64,000 nt of DNA from RHLJ01 sp965247355 (GTDB lineage Bacteria > Bacteroidota > Rhodothermia > Balneolales > Balneolaceae): positions 3,534,001 through 3,598,000 of the forward strand of contig OZ252011.1 in assembly GCA_965247355.1 (NCBI GenBank), in the 5' to 3' direction. The translations under genes and the position numbers were made by a program. How positions within the stretch are numbered: position 1 is the first letter of the stretch; each line of letters opens with the position of its first letter. Shown here piece after piece: positions 53,947 through 62,542 of this stretch. Below the pieces are notes generated by a model, which was not told the origin of the DNA, did not search any database, and was given only the letters and a program-made list of their open reading frames with translations.

Positions 53947-56940
53947 ATGCGCTTCGTTGTCAAAAGCAGCTTCTTACTTTTTTTCTTTTTTTTGATTGGA
54001 AATCCTATCTACGCTCAGGATCTCCAAAAAGCTTCTACCTCTCATTACGAAAGGGGGATTTCTCTCTATAATGAAGGTTTCTTTGAAGAAGCAGTTCTAC
54101 AACTTGCTGAATTCAATAGTCAGCACCCAAAACATGAATTGGGAATCTCATCCGACTATTACATTGCACGCGCCAAAACCGGTGCAGATTCCATAAACAT
54201 CGAAGCTTATTATCAGGAATTTATTCTGGAATACCCTGGAAGTGATCTTTCAGTAATCTTACTAAAAGATCTGGGACATAGATTTACCGATAACGGCAAC
54301 TATGATGAAGCCATTGATTATTATAACCAGGCTGTAGATTCCTGGATGGGAAAAACGAAAGCGGCAGAAACCATGTACTGGGTAGCTGAAGCTGCAGCCG
54401 AAAAACAGGACTACAGGCAGTCAAGAGGCTATTTTTTAAAACTTGCTGATGAGTATCCACAATCACACTGGGCACCAAAAGCTTTGTATGCACGGGGCCG
54501 ATTATATTTAACTGAAAATGAATATGATTCTTCTGCTATAGCTTTCGAACTGCTCAAATCAAGATATCCGAACAACCCGGTTACACGAAGAGTGGGTACA
54601 GCTTTAGGAGAGTCTTATTACCAACAGGGCAGATTTCCGGAAGCCATCGAAGCTTTGAATGCTCAAATGCCATATCTGGATGATGATTCTAAAATTAAGG
54701 CGTTGTTCCTGATGGCTGAAGCACATAATTATTTGGGTAATTATGATGAAGCGACCAAAGATTATCTGCAATACATTAATCTGACAAAAGGTACTGAGCT
54801 GGAAGCCGCAGCACATTATGGTTTGGGTTGGTTGTACCACCGGCAAGGGGTATATCATTGGGCAGCTCAATCATTCGAAAAAGCTATTGCTGGTGATAAC
54901 GAACTCTCCAGAAAGGCGACTTACTATGAAGCAGTTAATCACAAACTGGCCGGAAATTTTCAACGTTCGATGAACACCTTTCAGGAGTTTGGTGATAATT
55001 ATAAATCCGGACTTTGGGTGGAAGAAGCCTACTATGAGTGGGCTGTTTCTGCTTTTGAAGGCGGGAATTATGGAGAATCGATTGAGACTTTATTGACACT
55101 GGTTCGAAATCAGGAAACACTAAAGGATCCTGGTAAGATTTACACGATGCTTGGAGAAGCTTACTTCGCCAACAACGAATTCACACGAGCGACTCAGGCT
55201 TTCGAGGAAGCTGAAAAAGCAGGGGATATTGATCCGGCGCTTAAACGGCAGGCCAGATTCCAAAAGGCATGGATTTTATTCCGTAATCAGGCTTATGAGC
55301 AGGCGAAGCCTATTTTTGAATCTGTATACGCTGAGGCACCCGGTACCGAACTTGGAGAGGAAGCATTGTTCTGGAGTGCAGATAGCTACTATAAGCTCAA
55401 TCAGTTTTCAAATGCAGCTCGACGTTTTGATATGTTTATTAAAAATTACCCCGATAATGAGATGGTTGGAGCTGCCAAATATTCCTTAGGATGGAGCTAC
55501 TTTAAAACCGGTCAATACGATTTAGCTGTTGGACCGCTGGAAGATTTTTTAAATAATTATGATGCACCTCCGATTGCACTATTTCCTTATGATATTGATA
55601 CCCAGCTAAGGATTGGGGATGCATACTATGCGCTAGGTGAATATCGGAATGCCATTCGATTTTATAATCAGGCTATTGGCGCAGAACCAGGTGGTGACTA
55701 CGCGATGTTCCAGGTGGCAAATAGTTATTATCGCTCGAACCGTACCTTTGAAGCAGTAAGTAACTTCCGAAGAATGCTTAGGATTTATCCTTTTAGTCGC
55801 CTTCGTGAGCAAGCTCAGTATAATATCGCCTACATCTACCTGAATACCTCCAATTACTCTCAGGCAATTGAGGAATTTCAAACGGTAATCAATCGCTACC
55901 CCGGAACGGATTGGGCTGCGCGTTCGCAGTATAATATTGGGGATGCCTATTACAACGCGGGCGAGTACAATAGTGCAATTGATGCTTACAAAAAAGTACT
56001 GGATAACTATCCACGAAGTCGGTACATCATAGAGGCTATCAACGGAATTCAGTATGCGCAGCTTTCCTCAGGTGGACAAGATTCCAGCTCGGTAATTCTG
56101 GAAGATTTTCTGGGAGACAATCCACAAAGCTCCACCGCCGATCGCCTTCGATACAGACAGGCTGAAACTGTGTTTCAAACCGGAGATTATGAGGGAGCTG
56201 TTCGTGAATTCAGGCAGTATTTAAGAGTTACCAATTCCGATGCGTTGGCTCCTGAAGCCTATTCAAATCTCGGAGAATCCTATCGGCAACTCGGCCAGAT
56301 TGACCGTGCCATCAGCTCTTATCAAACGATTGTTGATGACTACCCAGGTGATGGACAGGTTCCGTCTGCTTTGACTTCTCTTGGGCTACTGTATTATGAG
56401 CAGGGAGAATATGAAACCTCTCACGGATACTTTGATCAATTATTGAGAACCGCCAGTCGGTTCGCTCAGGAAGCTTATATCGGAATGGGTAATGCCAGTT
56501 TGGCTCAGGGAGAACTGGAAATGGCTCGTGAAGAATACGAAAGCGCCCTTGAAGTAAACCCGGGTAATGAAGCCGCGAGTGTTGGATTAGGAAAAGTTGC
56601 CAGAGCTGAAGCCAATTATGAGGAAGCTCAGAATATTTTAGCTCCAATCGCAGAACGAAACACTACAGATATTGGAGCTGAGGCTCAGTTCTATCTTGGC
56701 AGACTTCAACAGGATCAGAACAATTTCGAGGCTGCTATTGCAGAATATGCCAAAGTAAAAGTGCTTTTCGAAGCTTTTGATAGTTGGGTATCTCTTGGAA
56801 TGTACAACTCAGCGGAATGCAATATTTTACTTGGAAACCGTGGAGATGCCTTGGCTATCCTCAACGAGATCATTGAAACCTATCCGGGCACAGAAGCAGC
56901 CCAAAAAGCTCAAACCCTCATCGAGCAGACGGATTCTTAG
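53947..56940 (+). CDS. Secreted TPR-repeat protein
   Basis: The 997-residue protein has a signal peptide ending at about residue 24 (IYAQ). The rest is an almost continuous array of tetratricopeptide repeats with YNxAxxxY...Y.G......A....A signatures (YDEAIDYYNQAV, FPEAIEALNAQ, YNSAIDAYKKVL, YEGAVREFRQYL). This is the YbgF/BamD-like repeat family, scaffolding envelope protein complexes. It ends the five-gene run that starts with the BatA-like gene, 32 nt after the CBS gene. No domain other than repeats is seen. Confidence 0.9.
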   Translation: MRFVVKSSFLLFFFFLIGNPIYAQDLQKASTSHYERGISLYNEGFFEEAVLQLAEFNSQHPKHELGISSDYYIARAKTGADSINIEAYYQEFILEYPGSDLSVILLKDLGHRFTDNGNYDEAIDYYNQAVDSWMGKTKAAETMYWVAEAAAEKQDYRQSRGYFLKLADEYPQSHWAPKALYARGRLYLTENEYDSSAIAFELLKSRYPNNPVTRRVGTALGESYYQQGRFPEAIEALNAQMPYLDDDSKIKALFLMAEAHNYLGNYDEATKDYLQYINLTKGTELEAAAHYGLGWLYHRQGVYHWAAQSFEKAIAGDNELSRKATYYEAVNHKLAGNFQRSMNTFQEFGDNYKSGLWVEEAYYEWAVSAFEGGNYGESIETLLTLVRNQETLKDPGKIYTMLGEAYFANNEFTRATQAFEEAEKAGDIDPALKRQARFQKAWILFRNQAYEQAKPIFESVYAEAPGTELGEEALFWSADSYYKLNQFSNAARRFDMFIKNYPDNEMVGAAKYSLGWSYFKTGQYDLAVGPLEDFLNNYDAPPIALFPYDIDTQLRIGDAYYALGEYRNAIRFYNQAIGAEPGGDYAMFQVANSYYRSNRTFEAVSNFRRMLRIYPFSRLREQAQYNIAYIYLNTSNYSQAIEEFQTVINRYPGTDWAARSQYNIGDAYYNAGEYNSAIDAYKKVLDNYPRSRYIIEAINGIQYAQLSSGGQDSSSVILEDFLGDNPQSSTADRLRYRQAETVFQTGDYEGAVREFRQYLRVTNSDALAPEAYSNLGESYRQLGQIDRAISSYQTIVDDYPGDGQVPSALTSLGLLYYEQGEYETSHGYFDQLLRTASRFAQEAYIGMGNASLAQGELEMAREEYESALEVNPGNEAASVGLGKVARAEANYEEAQNILAPIAERNTTDIGAEAQFYLGRLQQDQNNFEAAIAEYAKVKVLFEAFDSWVSLGMYNSAECNILLGNRGDALAILNEIIETYPGTEAAQKAQTLIEQTDS

Positions 56941-57175
56941 ATCTCTATTTCATAACTCTCTTTACAGGTCGTCCTGAACTCATTTTAGGATTTTATGCTA
57001 TGGATTCAATGTCTGTACTTGTAAGAATTTTTTTTCTACCACCACTAAGATTCCGGATTAAATCCTTGATGACGGCAAAGATTTAGTAAAGAAGCTTTTA
57101 TAAAGTGAAACATTCCTTTTCTGAATTCGCTAAATTCACCCGCCTAGTAAACGAGAAATACTATCACATTCATCA

Positions 57176-58465
57176 ATGATTAAAAGCGTTGCCCCAGCCG
57201 ATTCTTTAAGAGGAACTATTACTCCACCGCCGGATAAGTCTATTTCTCAACGTGCGGCTATCTTTTCTTTATTACATGATGGCGTTTCTGTGATAAGGAA
57301 TTACTCTCCGGCTCAGGACCCGCAGAGTGCTTTGGCATGTGTAGAACAATTGGGTGCAGAAGTTTCTCAGCTTGATGATGTCGTTTCCATTGAAGGAACC
57401 GGGAGATATGGAATTCGTCCGACATCGGATGAACTGGATTGTGGGAATTCGGGAACGGCGATGCGTTTACTGGCAGGGGTTTTGGTTGGCGCAGGAACGG
57501 GAGTGAAATTAATAGGTGACCCATCACTTTCTGCACGAACTATGAAAAGGATAATTGATCCGCTTGAAGAGATGGGAGCCCATATTCTTGCAAGGAATAG
57601 TGCGTATGCTCCTTTATTTGTTACCAGAGAAGACCCGTTGATCCCAATGGATTATGAACTGCCAATAGCTAGTGCTCAGTTAAAATCCTGCATATTGCTG
57701 GCAGGTTTGTTTGGTGAAACTCCAACCCGGGTTATTGAATCTTTGCCAAGCCGTGACCACACTGAGCGACTGCTCAATCTAAATGTCGAAGAAAAAAATG
57801 GAAAGAAAATAATATCGGCATCAACAAAAGATGAGATTCCAAACCAGAGTTATACGGTTCCTGCTGATTTTTCAGCTGCCGCATTTTGGTTGGTAGCCGG
57901 ATCTATTGTGGAAGATTCAGAAATTAAACTGGAAGCAGTTGGTTTAAATCCAACCCGGAATGCACTACTCGGTATCCTCAAGAAAATGGGGGCAGACATC
58001 ACTATTGAAAATGAACGGATGGAAGGAGCAGAGCCGGTTGGTGATATTATTGTTAAATCTGCGGAATTGCGATCCATTCAAATTGAAGAAGAGCTCATTC
58101 CGAATTGTATTGATGAACTCCCCATTATTGCGGTAGCCATGACCTTCGCCTATGGCACTTCAGTAATTTCGGGAGCAGGAGAATTGCGCCATAAAGAAAC
58201 CGATCGAATTATGGCAATTGCGAAAATGCTGAAAGCCGTGGGAGCTAACTACGAAGAAATGGAAGATGGATTAGTAATCCGTGGTAATCCCGATTTCAAA
58301 TTCAAATCCGGTCGCTTCAGAAGTTTCCACGATCATCGAATAGCAATGGCTTCAGCAGTTCTGTCTCTTAAAGGAGAAGACGAATCCCACATCGAAGATG
58401 CCGAATGTGCCGCAGTTTCCTACAAAGGTTTCTGGGAAGATTTGGATAGTTTAGTTAATGGTTAA
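57176..58465 (+). CDS. aroA: 3-phosphoshikimate 1-carboxyvinyltransferase (EPSP synthase)
   Basis: The 429-residue protein makes EPSP from shikimate-3-phosphate and PEP, step 6 of the shikimate pathway. The fold's motifs are all present: PPDKSISQRAA (Lys22 region), LDCGNSGTAMRLLAG, SAQLKSCILLAGL, ELRHKETDRI, and near the end FHDHRIAMASAVLS. The length is standard. The sequence resembles the class II, PEP-binding pattern variants seen in many Gram-negatives. It is followed 14 nt later by a DUF4279-like gene, which is not an aro gene. Confidence 0.96.
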   Translation: MIKSVAPADSLRGTITPPPDKSISQRAAIFSLLHDGVSVIRNYSPAQDPQSALACVEQLGAEVSQLDDVVSIEGTGRYGIRPTSDELDCGNSGTAMRLLAGVLVGAGTGVKLIGDPSLSARTMKRIIDPLEEMGAHILARNSAYAPLFVTREDPLIPMDYELPIASAQLKSCILLAGLFGETPTRVIESLPSRDHTERLLNLNVEEKNGKKIISASTKDEIPNQSYTVPADFSAAAFWLVAGSIVEDSEIKLEAVGLNPTRNALLGILKKMGADITIENERMEGAEPVGDIIVKSAELRSIQIEEELIPNCIDELPIIAVAMTFAYGTSVISGAGELRHKETDRIMAIAKMLKAVGANYEEMEDGLVIRGNPDFKFKSGRFRSFHDHRIAMASAVLSLKGEDESHIEDAECAAVSYKGFWEDLDSLVNG

Positions 58466-58479
58466 TAGAGATTAGTTAA

Positions 58480-58908
58480 TTGGAAGAGAATTGTATACAT
58501 ATCTATTTAAAGTTTTATGAGTTTGAGATTCATCCTGATCAAGTAACTGAGATGCTTAAATTAGAGCCAACAAAGTCTGGAGTTGCTGGCGAAAAGTTTT
58601 TCATTGGTAGTAAGAAGAATAAACTAGAAAGAGAGTATGATTCTAATTGGTGGGAATACAAAGAAACTGATATTACAAAGACCAAATGGCAACAGAATTA
58701 TGTAGATGATTTCACAAAAAGAATAATAATTCCAAGAGTTGAAACTTTTAAAGAGATTACATCTCAAGGGGAAGGCGAGTTGGCACTTGTTCCATACTAC
58801 TATGGAGAATGGAACCCTGGATTTGATTTTAAGTTAGAAATACTAAGGGCTATAACTGATTCAGGTCTTGTTTTGGATATGGATATCTACTGTCTAAGTA
58901 AAGATTAG
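58480..58908 (+). CDS. DUF4279-like small protein
   Basis: The 142-residue protein starts at a TTG (58480). Motifs such as IYLKFYEFEIHPDQVTEMLKLEPT near the N-terminus and GFDFKLEILRAITDSGLVLDMDIYC at the end match the DUF4279 family, whose function is unknown. No signal peptide is seen. It is AT-richer than aroA and lies 14 bp after it; it may be an acquired gene that has joined the aroA transcript. The start has no clear Shine-Dalgarno. Confidence 0.7.
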   Translation: MEENCIHIYLKFYEFEIHPDQVTEMLKLEPTKSGVAGEKFFIGSKKNKLEREYDSNWWEYKETDITKTKWQQNYVDDFTKRIIIPRVETFKEITSQGEGELALVPYYYGEWNPGFDFKLEILRAITDSGLVLDMDIYCLSKD

Positions 58909-58914
58909 ATTTGT

Positions 58915-59022
58915 TGTCATGCTGAACTTGATTCAGCATCTGTAGGGAGCACGGCTTTGTTCTATATCTTTTCAAACCAACGTATCGAATCTCACAGATC
59001 CCGGATCAAGTTCGGGATGACA
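58915..59022. repeat. Long imperfect inverted repeat (family A-like)
   Basis: The left arm TGTCATGCTGAACTTGATTC (58915) is matched on the opposite strand by the right arm ending GTTCGGGATGACA (59022); inner spacer about 50 nt. A short CCCACG/CGTGGG hairpin follows at 59068-59086. These fill the 252-bp gap between the DUF4279-like and hsp20 genes. Confidence 0.68.
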
Positions 59023-59160
59023 GCTATAGATAAACCCATTCAAAATTCATTATCCATCATTTATAATCCCACGTCAGGGGCGTGGGTGTCAATACGTCAG
59101 TTTCTAAAAACTCAACTAATCTTGGCATTGTGCTTGCATTGCTCACTATGAACTTAATTA

Positions 59161-59607
59161 ATGGTGAGCGCTATGTCAGACTTCACAGAATTTGGAATCG
59201 AAATTGAAAAACATCTTTCTAAGATTGGAAAGGATGTGCAGCAGTTCATGGAGAAAGTTGTGCCTCTTACAAATGAGGACAAAGACTTTGCCCCCGACTG
59301 CGACATTGTGGAAAGTGATGACGAATATAAGATTCTTCTGGATCTCCCCGGACTTGCAAAAAAAGAAATCGGAATTGCTCTGAAGAACAACGTGCTTACC
59401 GTAAAAGGCGAGCGTGAAATTACAGCCAGTGAAGGTGAAGAGTTCAAACGTCAGGAGAGAAAGCGTGGAGCATTTGCCCGTTCTTTTGCATTACCCGAGA
59501 ATGTGAACTCTGCTGAGATTAGCGCAAGTTTCAGGAATGGAGTATTAACAGTGTCTATGCCAAAATCAGACAAGCTGAAAGACACCACTTCTATTCCGGT
59601 GAATTAG
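59161..59607 (+). CDS. Small heat shock protein (Hsp20/alpha-crystallin)
   Basis: The 148-residue protein has the alpha-crystallin domain about residues 45-140. DCDIVESDDEYKILLDLPGLAKKEIGI opens it and NGVLTVSMPKSD is the family C-terminal block (G.L.I.xP). It acts as an ATP-independent holdase in the cytoplasm. The start could be 59161 or the ATG at 59173; 59161 is kept as the longest. It lies 141 bp before dnaK, so the two heat-shock genes may share regulation. No CIRCE inverted repeat was found between them. Confidence 0.9.
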   Translation: MVSAMSDFTEFGIEIEKHLSKIGKDVQQFMEKVVPLTNEDKDFAPDCDIVESDDEYKILLDLPGLAKKEIGIALKNNVLTVKGEREITASEGEEFKRQERKRGAFARSFALPENVNSAEISASFRNGVLTVSMPKSDKLKDTTSIPVN

Positions 59608-59617
59608 AGTAATTAAA

Positions 59618-59697
59618 TTGATCCAACACAGAGCATTGGATCAAGAATTGACATAGTGATTATTTAATCTTGTTCCGCACGCCCTGCGTCGGAACAA
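59618..59697. other. Two hairpins between hsp20 and dnaK
   Basis: TTGATCCAA at 59618-59626 pairs with 59636-59644 (9 bp, perfect). TTGTTCCG(C)ACGC at 59670-59682 pairs with GCGTCGGAACAA at 59686-59697 (12 bp with one bulged C). The first may end the hsp20 transcript; the second has A, not T, after it, so it is more likely a leader element or processing site of the dnaK mRNA. Its TTGTTCCG word also occurs in the 12598 repeat. Confidence 0.55.
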
Positions 59698-59748
59698 AAA
59701 GAATATCAAACAAGAAAACAGTAAACAGACATAAATAGATTTAGACCA

Positions 59749-61680
59749 ATGGGAAAAATCATAGGAATTGACTTAGGAACTACAAATTCATGCGTTGCCG
59801 TAATGGAAGGTAACGAACCTGTAGTGGTTCAGAATGCAGAAGGTGGACGTACAACTCCATCGGTTGTAGCATTCAGTAAAGATGGAGAGCGCTTAGTTGG
59901 TGCACCTGCAAAACGTCAGGCGATCACTAACCCAGACAAAACCATCGCTTCAGTAAAGCGTTTTATGGGACGTATGTATAACGAAGTGAAAGAAGAAACC
60001 AAGCAGGTTGCTTACAAAGTGGTTAAAGGCGACGACGGTACTGCTCGAGTAGAGATTGAAGACCGCAAATACGCTCCACAGGAAATTTCAGCGATGGTAC
60101 TTCAGAAAATGAAGCAAACTGCTGAAGAGTATCTTGGTGAAAAAGTAACAGAAGCAGTAATTACTGTTCCTGCATACTTCAATGATGCTCAGCGTAAAGC
60201 TACTCAGGAAGCCGGAAAAATTGCCGGACTTGAAGTAAAGAGAATCATCAACGAGCCGACTGCAGCAGCACTGGCTTATGGATTGGATAAGAAAGATGTA
60301 GACCAAACCATTGCGGTATATGATCTTGGTGGTGGTACATTTGATGTTTCTATCCTGGAATTAGGTGACGGTGTGTTCGAAGTGAAATCTACGAATGGTG
60401 ATACTCACCTTGGTGGAGATGACTTTGACCAGTTGCTCATTAATTTCCTTGCAGATGAATTCAAAAAATCTGAAGGCGTTGATTTAAGAAATGACGCTAT
60501 GGCAATGCAGCGATTAAAAGATGCTGCTGAGAAAGCAAAAATTGAGCTTTCAAGTTCACAGAAAACTAATGTGAATCTACCATTCATTACAGCAACTCAG
60601 GATGGTCCAAAGCATTTGAATGTTGATATTAGCCGCTCAAAGTTTGAGCAGCTTTCTGATGCTCTTGTTAAAAGATCGATCACTCCATGTGAAAAAGCAT
60701 TGAAAGATGCCGGATTAAGCAAAAGTGATATCGATCAGGTAATTTTGGTAGGTGGGTCAACTCGTATTCCAAGAATCCAGGAAGCGGTAAAAGAATTCTT
60801 TGGTAAAGAGCCAAGCAAAGGCGTAAACCCTGATGAAGTGGTCGCAGTTGGTGCAGCCATTCAGGGTGGTGTTCTTTCAGGTGATGTAGAAGATGTAGTT
60901 CTTCTGGATGTAACTCCACTTACATTAGGTATTGAAACACTAGGTGGTGTTATGACTCCACTTATCGAAGCGAACAGCACCATTCCAACCAGTAAGTCAC
61001 AGGTTTTCTCAACCGCAGCGGATAACCAAAGCAGTGTTGAGATTCACGTATTACAAGGTGAGCGTGCTCAGGCAGCTTCTAACAGAACGCTTGGACGTTT
61101 CCACTTAGACGGAATTCCACCGGCACCACGAGGTATGCCACAAATTGAAGTGACTTTCGATCTGGATGCAAACGGTGTGATTAACATCAAAGCTCAGGAT
61201 AAAGGAACCGGTAAAGAACAGACTATTCGTATCGAATCTTCTTCAGGTTTATCTGATGAGGAAATCGAAAAAATGAAGCAGGCTGCCAAAGATCACGAAG
61301 AAGAAGACAAGAAGCTTCGTGAGAAAGTTGAGAAAATGAATCAGGCTGATGGTCTGATCTTCTCAACCAAAAAGCAGCTTGATGAGTACGGAGATAAAAT
61401 CTCTGAAGGAAATAAAACAGCGATCGAAGAAGCAATTGCCAAACTTGAAGAAGCGCATAAAGCAGAAAACCTTGAGGAAATCGACACAGCCATTGAAGCA
61501 GTAAATGCAGCATGGTCAGCGGCTTCTCAGGAAATATATGCAGCTACTCAGGAAGAGGCAGCAGCCGGAGGCGGAGCTGAGACAAATGGCGAAGCTTCTG
61601 CTGAAGATACATCTTCTGAAAGTGACGAAGCTGTGGATGCCGACTTCGAAGTGGTAGACGACGAAGACGATAAGAAGTAA
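59749..61680 (+). CDS. dnaK: Hsp70 chaperone DnaK
   Basis: The 643-residue protein has the full ATPase domain with IGIDLGTTNSCVAVMEG at the N-terminus, the phosphate motifs VITVPAYFNDAQRKAT and YDLGGGTFDVSILELGDG, and VILVGGSTRIPRIQ. The substrate domain has LLDVTPLTLGIETLGGV and the lid with EEIEKMKQAAKDHEEEDKK. The acidic tail ends FEVVDDEDDKK. It folds proteins with DnaJ and GrpE, neither of which is in the window. It is followed by a strong terminator. Confidence 0.97.
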   Translation: MGKIIGIDLGTTNSCVAVMEGNEPVVVQNAEGGRTTPSVVAFSKDGERLVGAPAKRQAITNPDKTIASVKRFMGRMYNEVKEETKQVAYKVVKGDDGTARVEIEDRKYAPQEISAMVLQKMKQTAEEYLGEKVTEAVITVPAYFNDAQRKATQEAGKIAGLEVKRIINEPTAAALAYGLDKKDVDQTIAVYDLGGGTFDVSILELGDGVFEVKSTNGDTHLGGDDFDQLLINFLADEFKKSEGVDLRNDAMAMQRLKDAAEKAKIELSSSQKTNVNLPFITATQDGPKHLNVDISRSKFEQLSDALVKRSITPCEKALKDAGLSKSDIDQVILVGGSTRIPRIQEAVKEFFGKEPSKGVNPDEVVAVGAAIQGGVLSGDVEDVVLLDVTPLTLGIETLGGVMTPLIEANSTIPTSKSQVFSTAADNQSSVEIHVLQGERAQAASNRTLGRFHLDGIPPAPRGMPQIEVTFDLDANGVINIKAQDKGTGKEQTIRIESSSGLSDEEIEKMKQAAKDHEEEDKKLREKVEKMNQADGLIFSTKKQLDEYGDKISEGNKTAIEEAIAKLEEAHKAENLEEIDTAIEAVNAAWSAASQEIYAATQEEAAAGGGAETNGEASAEDTSSESDEAVDADFEVVDDEDDKK

Positions 61681-61702
61681 TATTAAATTACTTCGAGAAT
61701 TT

Positions 61703-61737
61703 AAAGCCCCGCATATACATTATGTGCGGGGCTTTTT
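61703..61737 (+). terminator. dnaK terminator
   Basis: AAAGCCCCGCA at 61703-61713 pairs over 11 bp with TGCGGGGCTTT at 61725-61735, followed by a T-run. The hairpin is nearly identical to the one at 62386-62418. Confidence 0.88.
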
Positions 61738-61740
61738 TTA

Positions 61741-62177
61741 TTTAATAATCTTTCGTCATTCTGAACCATGTGCTGAACTTGATTCAGTATTGTTTCAGGA
61801 TCTTCGTCCAGCTTTTCTTTTTTGAATTGGCAAGGAATACTAATCAGAGGCTATCCATAAGATTCTAAAACTAGTTCGACATCACCCAATTAGGTGTAAT
61901 CAATTTCCCCTGTTTTACTCTCAGGAATTGTCTAATAAGCTATAAAAAAGCGCTTTTCTAATATTTCGGTCGAAATATTTATTTCTTCAAAAAAACATCG
62001 CGCCTAATAAAATAAAATTTACAAGCTTTTTTATTAAATAATTTAAGTCAGGATAAAGGGTTCAGCTTCTCTTTGCTAAGTGCATGAAAATATAGTGTTA
62101 TCGTTGTTTATAGCGATGTGAAGCTATAGTTTTTGTGAAAGATATTTATACCTAAAATTTTAATTGGAGGCGGAAGT
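61741..62177. other. About 440-bp non-coding region before the 59-codon gene
   Basis: No open frame is convincing here. It contains a family A fragment at 61755-61807 (CGTCATTCTGAACCATG), a palindrome AAAAGCGCTTTT (61946-61957), an inverted repeat AATATTTCG/CGAAATATT (61960-61979), and a hairpin TATAGC/GCTATA (62109-62128) just before the next gene. These could be operator or leader elements of the small gene. Confidence 0.55.
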
Positions 62178-62357
62178 ATGACAACTTCAGAAGCTAAACT
62201 CGTAATGGGTAACGTTGCAAAAAACAGAGAAAAAATTCTGATTCTTGAAAAAATTGTAGAAGAATTAGTGAACACCGGATATGTTGATCAAAACGACTAC
62301 CGCAAATTTCACAAAGAAGCTGTAGAAACGGTAAAAAAAGATTTCAACCTAAACTAG
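62178..62357 (+). CDS. 59-residue protein with strong ribosome binding site, unknown function
   Basis: ATG at 62178 follows GGAGG with an 8-nt gap, one of the best Shine-Dalgarno sequences in the window, and the frame stops at TAG 62355-62357. The product is a likely all-helical protein (NREKILILEKIVEELVNTG then YRKFHKEAVETVKKDFNLN), with no signal peptide or Cys. I do not recognise the family. It has its own long leader (61741-62177) and its own terminator, which shows it is a stand-alone gene and not noise. Confidence 0.7.
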   Translation: MTTSEAKLVMGNVAKNREKILILEKIVEELVNTGYVDQNDYRKFHKEAVETVKKDFNLN

Positions 62358-62385
62358 ATCAGTAGTTTAGCAGTCTAACCCACTT

Positions 62386-62420
62386 AAAGCCCCGCACATA
62401 AATTATGTGCGGGGCTTTTT
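62386..62420 (+). terminator. Terminator of the 59-codon gene
   Basis: AAAGCCCCGCACATAA at 62386-62401 is fully complementary to 62403-62418 (16 bp, real loop probably a few bases). A T-run follows. It matches the dnaK terminator almost exactly. Confidence 0.88.
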
Positions 62421-62449
62421 TATTTCAAAGTTTAAAAAAGTTATATAGT

Positions 62450-62522
62450 CATCCTGAGGACACCTCCGAAGGATCTTGCTGAATATCCATTTATAATCAT
62501 TGGCAGTAGCCTCAGAATGAGG
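62450..62522. repeat. Family A inverted repeat copy
   Basis: It begins AGTCATCCTGAGGACACC, holds TCCGAAGGATCTTGC, and ends CCTCAGAATGAGG, so left and right arms are complementary as in 11489-11560. It lies 20 bp downstream of the regulator gene stop (62543 on the minus strand). Confidence 0.7.
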
Positions 62523-62542
62523 AGGGAAATTGGTTTAGAATT

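Noticed and set aside
59608..59748. CIRCE heat-shock operator before dnaK
   Set aside because: No TTAGCACTC-N9-GAGTGCTAA-like sequence; the hairpins present have different arms.
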